A stretch of 35,210 nt of DNA from Baaleninema simplex PCC 7105 (GCF_000332355.1 NZ_KB235959.1:420935-456144); one strand, 5' to 3'; positions 17,413-27,790 are shown, numbered from the stretch's first letter. Notes: a model not told the origin generated them from the sequence alone. Translations and numbers: made by a program.

Positions 17413-18672
17413 ATGGCAAAGGTACTTTCCCTACCCGTTCCTCAAAACTGCATCCCCAGAAAACGAATTGTGGGATCGCCGGTTTCGGCACTGAGTTTCG
17501 AACGGCAGATGCAAGTGATACTCTCTTGGGCCAGTCATCGAGAACGTCGTACGGTCTGCGTGGCTAACGTCCATATGCTCGTAGAAGCACACTCGAACCC
17601 GTCCTTCGCTAAGGTTTTAGAACGCTCCGACCTCGTTACCCCCGACGGAATGCCCTTAGTATGGATGCTTCGCTTGCTCGGCGCGTCCGGTCAAGACCGA
17701 GTGGCCGGTATGGACGTTCTCTATAGTTTGTGCCAGCAAGCCCCGAAATACGGCGTCAGCGTGTATTTCTTGGGATCTCACCAAGCGATTCTCGATCGCA
17801 TGAAACAGCGGCTCGATCGCGAGTATCCCGACTTAGAAATCGCAGGTATGGAACCCTTACCGTTCCGTCCCCTGACCCCCGAAGAAGACGAAGAACTCGT
17901 CGATCGCATCGAACGCAGCGGTGCTGGTATCGTATTTCTCTCTCTCGGCTGTCCCAAACAGGAAAACTGGATCGACGTCCACCGCGATCGGTTGCGTGCG
18001 GTTGCGATCGGTGTCGGCGGCGTCTTCCCCGTCTACGCTGGGCTGCACCGACACGCGCCCCTGTGGATGCGCGAGGCGGGGTTCGAGTGGCTCTACCGTC
18101 TCGTTCAAGAACCGCGTCGCCTGTGGCGTCGCTACGCCGAAACGATTCCGCCGTTCTTGTGGTTGGCCGGACGACAGCTAGCGACACACTACGGGCGCAA
18201 AGCCTTCAACCGCGTGCGATCGTACCTCCAGCCTCGCGACAAATTCCGCGAAGACGAATTGCGCGCCCGTCGCATCGGACGCCTGTTACTCGAAGCGGGC
18301 TTGATTTCTCCCGAACAGGTCAAAGCCGTTCTCGAAGCTCAATCTCGCGAACATCCCGACCTACGTTTCGGTGAAATTCTCGCCATGCGCGGTTGGCTCA
18401 AGCAAGAAACAGTTGATTTCTTCGCCGAACAACTGCCCGCACTCTCAGAACTGCCGTCGCAGTCTCCGATCGGCCACTACCTCAAATCGGCAGCTCTACT
18501 CGACGAACACCAAATCGACGAAATTCTACTCGCTCAACAACACGTCGGTTTGCGGTTCGGTGAAGTCGCTGTCTTAATGGGATGGGTCAAACAGGAAACG
18601 ATCGACTTGCTGCTACGCTTTACTCGCAACGAATCCTCTTTTCCTTCCCTGATGTACCTCAAATCGAGCTGA
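17413..18672 (+). CDS. WecG/TagA/CpsF-family glycosyltransferase fused to two MshEN-like modules
   Basis: Residues 1-255 form a GT26-type glycosyltransferase that transfers a sugar, often N-acetylmannosaminuronate or N-acetylmannosamine, to a lipid-linked intermediate in surface polysaccharide synthesis. Visible are the N-terminal VANVHM, the TPDGMPLVW segment with D78 (catalytic in TagA), and FLSLGCPKQE (about 175-184). Residues 287-400 hold two tandem modules of the R-x-G-x-x-L-x-x-x-G pattern: R287-Q310 with R318-Q340, then residues 352-375 with R381 onward. This resembles MshEN, the c-di-GMP-binding N-terminal domain of pilus and secretion ATPases. The ATG at 17413 is preferred to the GTG at 17404. 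The gene is monocistronic and has a strong terminator. Confidence 0.9.
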   Translation: MAKVLSLPVPQNCIPRKRIVGSPVSALSFERQMQVILSWASHRERRTVCVANVHMLVEAHSNPSFAKVLERSDLVTPDGMPLVWMLRLLGASGQDRVAGMDVLYSLCQQAPKYGVSVYFLGSHQAILDRMKQRLDREYPDLEIAGMEPLPFRPLTPEEDEELVDRIERSGAGIVFLSLGCPKQENWIDVHRDRLRAVAIGVGGVFPVYAGLHRHAPLWMREAGFEWLYRLVQEPRRLWRRYAETIPPFLWLAGRQLATHYGRKAFNRVRSYLQPRDKFREDELRARRIGRLLLEAGLISPEQVKAVLEAQSREHPDLRFGEILAMRGWLKQETVDFFAEQLPALSELPSQSPIGHYLKSAALLDEHQIDEILLAQQHVGLRFGEVAVLMGWVKQETIDLLLRFTRNESSFPSLMYLKSS

Positions 18673-18702
18673 AGTTTTTTCCTCGAATCGTTCAGGAGTT
18701 TT

Positions 18703-18736
18703 AGCATCAGATGCTGTAACATCTGATGCTTTTTTT
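18703..18736 (+). terminator. Rho-independent terminator after the glycosyltransferase gene
   Basis: A perfect 11-bp stem, AGCATCAGATG (18703-18713) with CATCTGATGCT (18720-18730), closes a six-base loop and is followed by six T. It lies 30 bases after the stop codon. Confidence 0.95.
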
Positions 18737-18845
18737 GCTTTTTCTGGCGAACTTTCAAACTAGCAAACACGAACGAGCGATCGCTAAAATTGCCGATCGA
18801 GTATCGCCGACCACAAACCTCGAGCGATCGCCAAAACATAACGAA

Positions 18846-19826
18846 CTAACCGACCAAATCTCGACGGGGATTAAAGCTTTCCAACTGCCTTAATTTTTCA
18901 TAGAGTTCCCGCTCGGCAGCGTCGATCTCTTTCGGCACGACAATTTGAATTTCTACCAACTGATCGCCCCGTTTTCCCCCACGCGTCGGATAGCCCTTAC
19001 CCGACAACCGCAACCGCTGCCCGGATTTGACCCCAGGCGGTAACGTCATCCTCACCAAACCGTCTAGGGTCGGAACTTCGACCGACGCCCCCAGTACCGC
19101 TTCGGAAGGCGTTACAGGTAACTGACAGACGATCTCGCTCCCTTCGGTTCGGAAAAATCCGTGAGGTGCCACCGTAATTTTGAGATACAAATCGCCGCCG
19201 TGTTCCCCTTGACCTTTCAAACGAACGCGCTGGCCGCTCACCATCCCCGGTGGCATATTCACCTCGAGCGATCGCCCGTCTTCGAGGCGAATGCGTTCTC
19301 GCCCTCCCGTATACGCTTTTTCGAGCGGTAACGTCAAACGGGCTTCGATATCGCGCGGCGTCGGACGAGATACCGTATACGCCGTCTTCGTGGTGCGCCG
19401 ACGAAAAGCATCTCGAGAATCGACCCGTACCCGCGTCCCCGGTGGTGGCGGCGCTTCCGTGCGGGCTGTGGCACGATTGGCGCGACGGTTGAGCAGGTCG
19501 TCGAGAAAGCTGTTGAAATCTGCGTACTGCTCGAACTGAGGTTCCGCCGTCGCCGTGCCGTTACGCGTCGCGCGAGCGGGTTTGCGTCTCGTCTTCTTCT
19601 GAGACAGAAAGCGACTGAACTGGTCGTACTGCTGTCGTTTTTCAGGATCGGAGAGGATATTGTAGGCTTCACCGATATCCTTAAACCGTTCTTCAGCAGA
19701 CTTATCGCCGGGATTGAGATCGGGGTGGTACTTCCGGGCGAGGCGTCGGTACGATCGCTTGATATCTTCAGTTGAAGCGTCTCGGGGAACTCCCAGTATT
19801 TTGTAGTAGTCTCGGAAGTTTTGCAT
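18846..19826 (-). CDS. dnaJ3: DnaJ-type co-chaperone, zinc-finger-less (DnaJ3-like)
   Basis: The 326-residue J-protein stimulates the ATPase of its DnaK partner. The J domain (about residues 6-70) carries the essential HPD at 34-36. A low-complexity Arg/Thr-rich and Pro-rich linker follows (about 75-160), without the CxxCxGxG zinc fingers of class I. The two C-terminal substrate-binding beta domains (about 165-310) include GGDLYLKI and VMLPP-type repeats ([22 protein letters not shown]), so it is class II. It lies directly downstream of a DnaK gene, as dnaJ3 follows dnaK3 in other cyanobacteria. The 280-bp gap between them is filled by repeats, so it may have its own promoter. Confidence 0.9.
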   Translation of the reverse strand: MQNFRDYYKILGVPRDASTEDIKRSYRRLARKYHPDLNPGDKSAEERFKDIGEAYNILSDPEKRQQYDQFSRFLSQKKTRRKPARATRNGTATAEPQFEQYADFNSFLDDLLNRRANRATARTEAPPPPGTRVRVDSRDAFRRRTTKTAYTVSRPTPRDIEARLTLPLEKAYTGGRERIRLEDGRSLEVNMPPGMVSGQRVRLKGQGEHGGDLYLKITVAPHGFFRTEGSEIVCQLPVTPSEAVLGASVEVPTLDGLVRMTLPPGVKSGQRLRLSGKGYPTRGGKRGDQLVEIQIVVPKEIDAAERELYEKLRQLESFNPRRDLVG

Positions 19827-19846
19827 ATCGCCTGATTACGGAAAAC

Positions 19847-20104
19847 GAGAGGGGGAGAGGGGGAGAGGGGGAGCCGGGGAGAGGGGGGAGAGGGGGAGAG
19901 GGGGAGAGGGGGAGCCGGGGAGAGGGGGAGAGGAGGAGAAACTACTAACTGTTCCCCGCTCCCTGTCTTCACTGGTGACTGGTGACTGTTCCCCGTTCCC
20001 CGTTCCCTGTTCCCTGTCTTCACTGGTGACTGGTGACTGTTCCCCGTTCCCCGTTCCCTGTTCCCTGTCTTCACTGGTGACTGGTGACTGGTGACTGGCG
20101 ACTG
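19847..20104 (-). repeat. Composite heptad/pyrimidine repeat between dnaK3 and dnaJ3
   Basis: In the direction of transcription, runs of 7-bp units (CAGTCAC-like, then CAGGGAA and CGGGGAA-like) alternate in three blocks. A junction CAGTTAGTAGTTTCTCC follows, then an 8-bp pyrimidine unit (TCTCCCCC-like) repeated to about 20 bases before the dnaJ3 start. The heptads match the short tandemly repeated repetitive (STRR) class known from cyanobacteria. The same composite recurs at 31208-31340 and, in opposite orientation, at 34965-35109. Confidence 0.9.
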
Positions 20105-20106
20105 AA

Positions 20107-22101
20107 TTAGAACCAATCTTCGTCGTCCCCCCAATCTTCATCGTAAGCGTTGGTTCGCGCGATGCGGGAGGTGCGATTGCGGGGAGGACGGGGCGGCCGC
20201 CGTTGTTCTAAGCCGTAGTTGGGATCGTCTTCTCCGACGAAGGTACGCCGAATGTTCTCGAAAATCCCGTCGCCGTCGCCATCGAGGGAGTATTCTGACA
20301 CTTCCCGATTGAGTTCGTAAAGCGCGTCTTGGAGGCTGGCCGAGGCCATGTCGAGACCGCGATCGTCGTTGCGGGCGAGGCTGTCCCGCAGTTCTCGTAC
20401 GAGGGCTTCGATTCGCCGTCTCGGACCTTGGGCGAAAGACAATCCGAAGTCGAAGGCGATCGATCGCAATTCTCGTTCGGCGCGGGCTGCTAGGGTTTCG
20501 GCGCGGTTGCGGCGATCGACCTTTTCCCGACGCAGGCGATCGGTTTCGGCGAACTTCTCGGCTTGACGGATGGCGTTTTGGATTTCCACTTCGTTGAGGG
20601 TAGACGCCCCTTGAATGGTAATGCTTTGCTCCCGTCCGGTGGCGCGATCGAGGGCGCTCACTTGTAAAATGCCGTTGGCGTCGATGTCGAAGGATACTTG
20701 AATTTGTGGAACGCCGCGCGGTGCGGGAGGAATCCCCGTCAGCTTGAACCGTCCGAGGGATTTGTTGTCGCCGGCCATTTCCCGTTCCCCCTGGACGATG
20801 TGAATCTCCACTTGACTTTGATTGTTTTCCGAGGTCGAAAAAATATCCGATCGCCGCACGGGAATCGTCGTATTGCGAGGAATCAACTTCTTCATCACGC
20901 CGCCGATGGTTTCTAACCCCACCGACAGCGGCGTCACGTCGAGTAGCAGCACGTCGGGAACGTCCCCTTCTAAGATAGCCGCTTGAATCGCCGCCCCCAC
21001 CGCCACCACTTCGTCGGGGTTGACGTTTTGGTTCGGTTCCTTGCGAATCATGTTGCGGACGAGATCCTGTACCATGGGCATTCGCGTCGAACCGCCCACT
21101 AACACCACTTCGTCGATTTGACGGGGGTGCAGTCCCGCGTCGAGAACCGCCTGCTTCACCGGGAGGCGCAAGCGGCGCATTAAATCCCCGCAGCGACTCT
21201 CGAACTCCCCTCGCGTCAAGCGAGTTTCGATGTGTTTGGGACCTTCTTCTGTGGCGGTGATGAAGGGGAGGTTGATGTCGGTGACGCCCACGCCGCTGAG
21301 TTCGACTTTGGCTTTTTCGGCCGCTTCTGTCAGCCGTTGTAGGGCTTGGCGATCGCGCCGCAGGTCGATGTTTTCGGCTTCTAAAAATTGTTCGGCCAGC
21401 CAATCGACGATTTTTTTATCGAAATCGTTACCCCCGAGTTGCGTGTCGCCGCTGGTGGCTTTGACTTCAAACACGCCGTCGCCCACTTCCAACACCGACA
21501 CGTCAAACGTACCGCCGCCGAGGTCGAACACCAAAATCGTTTCGCTCTCGGCGCGATCGAAACCGTACGCTAACGACGCCGCCGTCGGTTCGTTGAGAAT
21601 CCGTTTGACTTCCAACCCGGCAATCCGTCCGGCATCGCGCGTCGCTTGGCGTTGGGAGTCGTTGAAATAAGCCGGAACGGTAATCACCGCCCCCGTCACT
21701 TCTTCCCCGAGGTAACGACTAGCTTCGTCGGCCAGTTTTCGCAGGATCGTCGCCGACAGTTCTTCCGGGGCGAAATCCCGTTTCAGACGGGGACAGGCGA
21801 CTTTCACGTTGCCGAACTCGTCCCGACGAATCGTGTAGGGGACGCGCTTAGAAATCGGGTCGAGTTCGGTGTACTTGCGCCCGACGTACCGCTTGATGCC
21901 GTAAAAGGTATTTTGTGGGTTGAGGACGGTTTGTCGCCGCGCCAGTTGTCCCACCAAACGCTCGCCGTCTTTGCTGAACCCCACCACGGAAGGGGTAGTC
22001 CGCATTCCTTCTGAGTTCGCGATGACGACGGGTTTTCCGCCTTCCATCACGGCGACTACTGAATTGGTTGTCCCCAGGTCAATGCCGACGACTCTTCCCA
22101 T
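20107..22101 (-). CDS. dnaK3: Hsp70 chaperone, DnaK3-like
   Basis: This 664-residue Hsp70 uses an ATP-driven cycle with its J-protein to hold and release unfolded proteins. The nucleotide-binding domain (about residues 1-380) shows [20 protein letters not shown] and [10 protein letters not shown]. The substrate-binding domain (about 385-500) has the [16 protein letters not shown] entry, followed by a helical lid. The tail is unlike DnaK2: an Arg/Pro-rich stretch and then [12 protein letters not shown], as in the thylakoid-associated DnaK3 type. That and the dnaJ neighbour support the name. A GAGGAG-type ribosome-binding site precedes the ATG. Confidence 0.92.
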   Translation of the reverse strand: MGRVVGIDLGTTNSVVAVMEGGKPVVIANSEGMRTTPSVVGFSKDGERLVGQLARRQTVLNPQNTFYGIKRYVGRKYTELDPISKRVPYTIRRDEFGNVKVACPRLKRDFAPEELSATILRKLADEASRYLGEEVTGAVITVPAYFNDSQRQATRDAGRIAGLEVKRILNEPTAASLAYGFDRAESETILVFDLGGGTFDVSVLEVGDGVFEVKATSGDTQLGGNDFDKKIVDWLAEQFLEAENIDLRRDRQALQRLTEAAEKAKVELSGVGVTDINLPFITATEEGPKHIETRLTRGEFESRCGDLMRRLRLPVKQAVLDAGLHPRQIDEVVLVGGSTRMPMVQDLVRNMIRKEPNQNVNPDEVVAVGAAIQAAILEGDVPDVLLLDVTPLSVGLETIGGVMKKLIPRNTTIPVRRSDIFSTSENNQSQVEIHIVQGEREMAGDNKSLGRFKLTGIPPAPRGVPQIQVSFDIDANGILQVSALDRATGREQSITIQGASTLNEVEIQNAIRQAEKFAETDRLRREKVDRRNRAETLAARAERELRSIAFDFGLSFAQGPRRRIEALVRELRDSLARNDDRGLDMASASLQDALYELNREVSEYSLDGDGDGIFENIRRTFVGEDDPNYGLEQRRPPRPPRNRTSRIARTNAYDEDWGDDEDWF

Positions 22102-22381
22102 GATGCTTTTGTTGTCTCCTCGTCGTGTTTCGGTCTACAACCGGAATTGATGCTCCTCCGGCTACGGTTTTATTGTAAGAATTTGTGTGGCGCTGCGGTC
22201 GGCGACCGACAGACGGCTCGTCACAATTTTTTCGCATTATCTTTAGTATTGTATCTTGCGCTTGTGGTCGCGTCGGAGGTGAAATTGCCGTCCTCAGCGG
22301 ACGAAATTTTGGGGGACGCCCTCGCGCGATCGGATAATCGGCTATTATCATCTCGAGTGTTGGGAGGCAAGACGATCGACG

Positions 22382-22714
22382 ATGGGGAATTCGGACAACC
22401 ACTTCAATACAGATAACCCGCAACTTCAGGCCGTTTCCGAACGAGTCCGAGCGATCGCCCAACAGTGTGACGGCGATGCTAAAGCTTTGCTGGAGTTGTT
22501 ACGCTTGCTCGAACGGTTGCATCGCGACATTTGCGAGGAACAGTTTCAACCAGCTTTGCCCAAAACCCGCCAGTCTCTTTATGCTTGCTTGCGAGAAATT
22601 GAGCTCAAAGGCGGTTGGCCTTATATTCCCCGGATGCGGATGAGAACGCTTTTAGCTCATATCGAAGCTTTGGCTGAGGAAGATAAGGAAAATGAAGAAA
22701 AAACCGCGACTTAA
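22382..22714 (+). CDS. Conserved-looking hypothetical protein
   Basis: This 110-residue, mostly alpha-helical and acidic protein has the sequence LLELLRLLERLHRDICEEQF and a later KGGWPYIPRMRMRTLLAHIE. I do not recognise a named family, though it has the look of a small conserved cyanobacterial protein. It is divergent from dnaK3 with a 280-bp gap and convergent with the DUF4347 gene. The ribosome-binding site is weak (GGGAGG about 14 bases upstream). Codon use is like its neighbours. Confidence 0.65.
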   Translation: MGNSDNHFNTDNPQLQAVSERVRAIAQQCDGDAKALLELLRLLERLHRDICEEQFQPALPKTRQSLYACLREIELKGGWPYIPRMRMRTLLAHIEALAEEDKENEEKTAT

Positions 22715-22780
22715 ATGCTGTTTTTACGCTTAAAAGCATAAAAATTTCCAAAAAGCAGACTTGACAAAATTTGCATTTTG

Positions 22781-22798
22781 TGATTTTTAGAAAAATCA
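22781..22798. terminator. AT-rich inverted repeat between convergent genes
   Basis: TGATTTTTAGAAAAATCA is a perfect inverted repeat in the 157-bp gap between the small hypothetical gene and the DUF4347 gene. It could act as a weak bidirectional terminator. Confidence 0.35.
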
Positions 22799-22870
22799 TG
22801 TTTGGGGATGGCGTCCGAAATCTCGCAACCGCTAGCATTGCCACGGCTGTAGAGGTACTTTACAAGGCGA

Positions 22871-25800
22871 TTAAATCTGAAACTGTTCGATTCCAACCTC
22901 GATCGCCCTCACCCCGGTTAAAGTAGCTAGACGTTGTCCGTTCCAATCGAGGCCGGTGTCGTCTCCCTCATCGACGAGTCTAAGTTCCTCGAAGGATAAC
23001 CCCTCGCCCAACACGAGTAAATCGGCATCGATCGCGAAATCGACCACGGTAACGCCGTCGCTGTTGGCAGACAACACGAAGCGATCGCGTCCGTCTCCTC
23101 CTTCTAAGCGATCGCCCCCGCGATCGCCGCTCAACACGTCGTCGCCGTCCCATCCCATCAAGGTGTCGTCACCCTCGCCGCCGAAGAGAGTATCGTCACC
23201 CTCGCCGCCACCGACGAAATCGTTGCCTTGGTTGCCCAAAACCAGGTCGTTTCCAGCACCGCCGCACATCATATCGTCGCCGTCTTCCGTACGACTCAAA
23301 CTGACGTTCGCCCCGATAAGGGTATCGTCTCCCTCTTCGCCACAGAGGGAGTCGTTGCCGATGTCGCCGTATAACAGGTCGTTCCCTCCATTTCCCCAGA
23401 GGATATCGTCGTCTTTTCCGCCGTAGGCGATGTCGTCTCCCTCGCCTCCGACTAAAGAGTCGTCGGCTTCGTTGCCGGATAAGATATCGTTGCCGTCGCC
23501 GCCAAAGGCGAGATCGCGTCCGCTGGAATCCGGTAAATCGACGAGTCCACTGCCTCCGGTGAGGGTGTCGTCTCCCGTTCCCCCCACGATCGCGTCGTCG
23601 CCGAGGTCGCCTCGAAGGTTGTCGTCGCCGTCGCCGCCGTCGAGTAAATCGTTGTCTCGTCCGCCGAAGAGGGTATCGTTTCCGGTGTCACCGCTGAGGG
23701 TGTCTTCGGCTTCGTTCCCGAACAAGATATCGTTACCGTCGCCGCCGTCGAGTCGATCGCGTCCGTCGGTATCGTCAACGTTCGGGTCGAGCGATCGCCC
23801 GCTGATGCGATCGTCTCCTGCTTCCCCCATGATGGTATCGCTACCGCGATCGCCCCAAAGGACATCGTTGCCGTGACCGCCGTAGGCGCGATCGTCGTCC
23901 TGTCCGGCATAGACGGTATCGCTGCCGCCACTTCCGGCGATAACATCTTCGCCTTGGTTGCCGAAACTTTCGTCGCCGTCGTCGGGGTCGGCGGTGTGTC
24001 GATCGAGGCTGCCTACTAAGCTATCGTCGCCGCGATCGCCGATTTGGATGTCTTTGCCCGCTTCTCCCGAAATCCAGTCGCCGTCTCGTCCGCCGTAAAT
24101 GACATCTTCACCGTTGCCACCCATCACGGTGTCGGCGTTGGCGTTGCCGAACAGAACGTCTGCCCCGTCGCCGCCTTCGATCCGATCGCGACCGGGATCG
24201 GCCGAGGCATCGGGATCGCGTTCGTCTCCGGCGATGGTGTCGTCGCCGAAATCGCCGTGTAACCGATCGTGGCCGCGATCGCCCCAAATCAGGTCGTCGT
24301 CTTTGCCGCCCCAAATTAGGTCGTCGTCTTTACCCCCGTGGATCGTATCGTTTCCCTCGCTGCCGTTGAGAAGGTCGTTTCCTTCGTTTCCCGCCAGCCA
24401 GTCGCGATCGCGATCGTCTCCGACAGAAACACTTCGACCGAGTCCGCCGACGATAAAATCATCGCCGCCTTCCCCTCGGATAATATCGTCACCGTCCATT
24501 CCTCGCAGTTCTTCGGCGTTATCTCCACCGACAAAACTGTCGTTGTCCGACGTGCCGATGCGTCGAGTCGCCACTTGCGGCATCGTCTCCTCTGGTGTTG
24601 TCACCGGAACGGACACCACAAACGCCGTCATAATATCGAGACTGGGAGCGATCGGTGCCGGAGGACAGCAAGACGGTATTTCCTCGACTTCCGATCCGGG
24701 CATACCGATGTCGGGGTCGGGTTGCGGATCGGGGTCGGGTTGCGGATCGGGGTCGGGTTGCGGATCGGGGTCGGGTTGCGGATCGGGATTGGGGTTCGGT
24801 GGTGGCGATTGTGCCAAAACGATCGTGCGATCGCTCGCCTCGTTATCGCTCTCGTCGGTTTCCACAACCCCCAGCGGCGGCGCAACGCGAACCGTATTGA
24901 CTAACGTTCCCGAGGCATTCACATCGACCGTTCCGCTCACTTCCAGAGCGATCGTGTCGTTGGGTTCTAAATCTAACCCCGTCCAAGCCCCAGTTGTGGG
25001 GTTGTACGTTCCCTCACTGGGGGAAAACACCGGATCGAGCAATTCTGACGGTAAATTTTCCGTCAGGTTCACCTGGTTGAGAACGGCATCGCCCAAATTT
25101 TGGACTTCGATGATGTACGTCAGAGCGTCACCCGCCCGAACTTGTTGTTTTCCGTCCGTTTTAGACACCACTAAATCGGTTTCTGGCGTTGTTTCCACCA
25201 GCACCGTATTGTTGTCAGTCGCGGTGTTGTTGCTCTCGTCGAGTTCTGTCACCGCCGAAGGAACTTCTACCGTGACGGTATTCGTGACGGTTAGAGGGTC
25301 GTTCGGATCGACCGTCAAACTGTCGTCGATCTCTCCGGTAACCGTTAACGTCACCGTTTCGCCGGGTTTGAGGCTTAATCCCGTCCACTCGCCGGACGTG
25401 GGGTCGTAACTGCCGCTACCGTTGGTGTCGAATTCGACGGAAGCGGCAACGAGTTCGCTGGGAAGGTCATCTTCAAGAACGAATTCTTCTAGCAGCGACG
25501 GTCCATCGTTGGTCACTTCAATGGTGTAAGCGATGGTATCGCCGGGAGCAACGGTGGTTTGTCCGTCAGTTTTCGTAACCCGCAAGTCCGTTTCGGGGTC
25601 GGTGATTTGGGTATCGTCGTCCGTGGATTCGTTATCGCTCGGGTCGGGGTCGGTAATCGAATCGGGAGGAGCGATCGTCGCGGTATTGCCTAAAAACGAC
25701 CCGACAGACGCGTTGGGATCGATGTAACCCGTGACGGTAAACACGACGGAACCGTTGGCGGGAACGTTTACCACCTCGTCGATATCGCCAATACCGCCGT

Positions 25801-27790
25801 CCGTCGTCCCGTCGCTGCTTTCGCTCGTCCAAGATACGTCGATGAGGGTATCGGGGAGGTCGTCGACGACGCTGACATCGGGAGCGTCTACATTGCTATT
25901 GTTGAGAACTTCAATGGTGTAGACGACTTGCGAGCCAGCTGGGGCATCTGTAACCCCATCGGTTTTGGTCACGCTCAAATCGACTTCGACCGGATCGGGG
26001 GATCCCCCCGTCACTTGGGTATCGTCGTCTGTGACTTGCAAGCTATCGGGCGGATCGGCGCCGGGTGTGGGAGAGGTGAGGTTGACGCCGTCTGGCGGCA
26101 GGACGGTAACGGTGTTGGCTAGGGTTCCCACGGCCGCGTCGGTTACAGTGGCCGTGATAGTGTAGGTGACTTGAGAGTTTCCCTCGAGATCGACCGTGAC
26201 ATCGATCGCGTTGCCCGTTCCCGAGCGATCGGCGGGGGTGGGAAAACTTCCAGTTCCCTGAGTAATTGCAGCGCTCCACGTTACGTTCGTCAAGCTGGCG
26301 GGAACGTTATCGACAATGCGAATACCTCGACCCGTACAAGACGGACCGTCTCCCGAAGATTGATTGGTTACGGTAATGGTGTAGGTCAGGGTATCGTCGA
26401 CGTTGACGCTGGTGGTTCCGTCGGTTTTCGTGGCGACGAGATCGATTTCGGGTGTCGGCGTGGGGAGAGAGGCAAAGTCGGAAAATGCGACTTCGCCTTC
26501 GATATCGGCGACGTAAGTGGCTCGGGCGTTGGTAGGATCGAGGCGATACAGTTTGAATTCGTTATCGTTGGGATCGTTGGGGGTTTCTTCGCGAACGGTC
26601 GTGTAGAGGTTGCCGTCTTCGCCGAAGGCTAACGAACCCGCCTGAGTTTTCGGAAGTCCCGTATCGCCGATAAAGGTCGCGTCAAAAAAGGGAGAGCCGG
26701 TGTTGGGATCGGTTTTGAGATCGTTGACATCGATCGTGTAGAGCCGATAGATATCTTGTCCGGCATCTCGTCCGGCGACGGAAATATAAAGCCGGTTCGG
26801 ATTGTTCGGATCGAAGGCGAGATCTCCGCCACCGTTGGTAAACTCGGGACTGCCGCCTTGAATGCGACCGAGGGACGTGGCTTCTCCGGTCGTCGGATCG
26901 ATGGTGTAAAGTGTGGTCGTCGGCGAGGCCATCGCATAGATGGTGCGATCGCTCGATTGTGCCATTTTACTGAAGCCAAAGTTACCGGTCGAGACGCCTG
27001 TGGTTTGGGACAGCGGTGTAACGTTGGCCGGATCGGGATCGGTGGGGTTCCAATAGGCCACCTTGGCGGTACCGTCGGCTTCGAGACCGATATAGTACAA
27101 GTTACCGGGGTCGTTGGGATCGTTGGGGTCGTGAGATCTCGCTAAACTCCAGGTGGGAAAGTGGGTGCTACCGACAACGGTTGAGGTTCCGTCTTCGAGG
27201 TTGAGAATGCGGATATCGTTGTTGTTATCGACGCCGTACACGAGATTGGGAACGCATCCCAGGATGCCGGTATAGGCGACGACGACGTCTTCGCGAAAGG
27301 CGATCGCCGCTCGTCGGATACCGATACAAACGTCGAGATTCCAGGGTTTTCCCCCGCCGATAACTGTTTCGGAGGCACTGACGGGGACTTGCATCAGCCG
27401 CTGTACGCGATCGAGAAATCGCCGACCTTCTGTACCGGCCGCCACGCAACAGCCGTACACGAGAACTTCGCCGTCTGGACGCAAGGCACGACGCCACCGG
27501 GCGATTTGCGAACCGTACTGACCGAGGGTATTTTCGTCGAGCTGGGCGATTCCCAAGGCGATCGCACCGGGCCGACCGTGGCTGACAATGTGGAGTTCGG
27601 TGAGATTGTGGTAGCGCTGTAAAACTTCGGTAATCTGAACGATTCCGTCTTGGAGAGGATCGAGAACGATCGCTTCGCTACCGGGAACGAGTCCGGCAAT
27701 CAACGCCGATGTACCTTCGACGTTCGCATCGACGAGAACCAGCCGCTTTAACGGGGAAACGACCGGGTGGGTCAAACGGGAGTGCATCAT
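22871..27790 (-). CDS. Giant exoprotein: DUF4347, four DUF11 repeats and RTX calcium-binding repeats
   Basis: The 1639-residue protein has a DUF4347 domain (about residues 15-175) with HIVSHGRPG (His71) and VLVYGCCVAAG (Cys114/Cys115). A DNPDPN-rich region follows that looks like a beta-propeller. Then come four DUF11-type repeats, each opening (T/S)KTDG and continuing YTIEV or similar, and a PDPQPDPDP linker. The C-terminal third is glycine/aspartate RTX repeats (GGxGxDxLxG type) that fold on binding calcium, and the product ends with a hydrophobic tail. RTX proteins without a signal peptide normally leave by type I secretion. ATG at 27790 is chosen; the frame is open to a TTG at 27883. A cell-surface or released adhesin-like role is inferred. 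Confidence 0.9.
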   Translation of the reverse strand: MMHSRLTHPVVSPLKRLVLVDANVEGTSALIAGLVPGSEAIVLDPLQDGIVQITEVLQRYHNLTELHIVSHGRPGAIALGIAQLDENTLGQYGSQIARWRRALRPDGEVLVYGCCVAAGTEGRRFLDRVQRLMQVPVSASETVIGGGKPWNLDVCIGIRRAAIAFREDVVVAYTGILGCVPNLVYGVDNNNDIRILNLEDGTSTVVGSTHFPTWSLARSHDPNDPNDPGNLYYIGLEADGTAKVAYWNPTDPDPANVTPLSQTTGVSTGNFGFSKMAQSSDRTIYAMASPTTTLYTIDPTTGEATSLGRIQGGSPEFTNGGGDLAFDPNNPNRLYISVAGRDAGQDIYRLYTIDVNDLKTDPNTGSPFFDATFIGDTGLPKTQAGSLAFGEDGNLYTTVREETPNDPNDNEFKLYRLDPTNARATYVADIEGEVAFSDFASLPTPTPEIDLVATKTDGTTSVNVDDTLTYTITVTNQSSGDGPSCTGRGIRIVDNVPASLTNVTWSAAITQGTGSFPTPADRSGTGNAIDVTVDLEGNSQVTYTITATVTDAAVGTLANTVTVLPPDGVNLTSPTPGADPPDSLQVTDDDTQVTGGSPDPVEVDLSVTKTDGVTDAPAGSQVVYTIEVLNNSNVDAPDVSVVDDLPDTLIDVSWTSESSDGTTDGGIGDIDEVVNVPANGSVVFTVTGYIDPNASVGSFLGNTATIAPPDSITDPDPSDNESTDDDTQITDPETDLRVTKTDGQTTVAPGDTIAYTIEVTNDGPSLLEEFVLEDDLPSELVAASVEFDTNGSGSYDPTSGEWTGLSLKPGETVTLTVTGEIDDSLTVDPNDPLTVTNTVTVEVPSAVTELDESNNTATDNNTVLVETTPETDLVVSKTDGKQQVRAGDALTYIIEVQNLGDAVLNQVNLTENLPSELLDPVFSPSEGTYNPTTGAWTGLDLEPNDTIALEVSGTVDVNASGTLVNTVRVAPPLGVVETDESDNEASDRTIVLAQSPPPNPNPDPQPDPDPQPDPDPQPDPDPQPDPDIGMPGSEVEEIPSCCPPAPIAPSLDIMTAFVVSVPVTTPEETMPQVATRRIGTSDNDSFVGGDNAEELRGMDGDDIIRGEGGDDFIVGGLGRSVSVGDDRDRDWLAGNEGNDLLNGSEGNDTIHGGKDDDLIWGGKDDDLIWGDRGHDRLHGDFGDDTIAGDERDPDASADPGRDRIEGGDGADVLFGNANADTVMGGNGEDVIYGGRDGDWISGEAGKDIQIGDRGDDSLVGSLDRHTADPDDGDESFGNQGEDVIAGSGGSDTVYAGQDDDRAYGGHGNDVLWGDRGSDTIMGEAGDDRISGRSLDPNVDDTDGRDRLDGGDGNDILFGNEAEDTLSGDTGNDTLFGGRDNDLLDGGDGDDNLRGDLGDDAIVGGTGDDTLTGGSGLVDLPDSSGRDLAFGGDGNDILSGNEADDSLVGGEGDDIAYGGKDDDILWGNGGNDLLYGDIGNDSLCGEEGDDTLIGANVSLSRTEDGDDMMCGGAGNDLVLGNQGNDFVGGGEGDDTLFGGEGDDTLMGWDGDDVLSGDRGGDRLEGGDGRDRFVLSANSDGVTVVDFAIDADLLVLGEGLSFEELRLVDEGDDTGLDWNGQRLATLTGVRAIEVGIEQFQI
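24721..24792. repeat. 18-bp coding tandem repeat (Pro-Asp linker)
   Basis: Four 18-bp units (from 24721, 24739, 24757 and 24775), the last slightly diverged, encode six-residue Pro-Asp-Pro-Gln-Pro-Asp steps between the DUF11 and RTX parts of the exoprotein. Confidence 0.9.

Noticed and set aside
20138-21403. 421-codon alternative minus-strand frame inside dnaK3
   Set aside because: It is an Arg/Ser-rich off-frame reading of GC-rich codons; the DnaK frame is unambiguous.
24099-25409. 436-codon plus-strand frame opposite the RTX region
   Set aside because: It is a Ser/Pro-rich shadow produced by the Gly/Asp repeats on the other strand; no domain or ribosome-binding site is visible.
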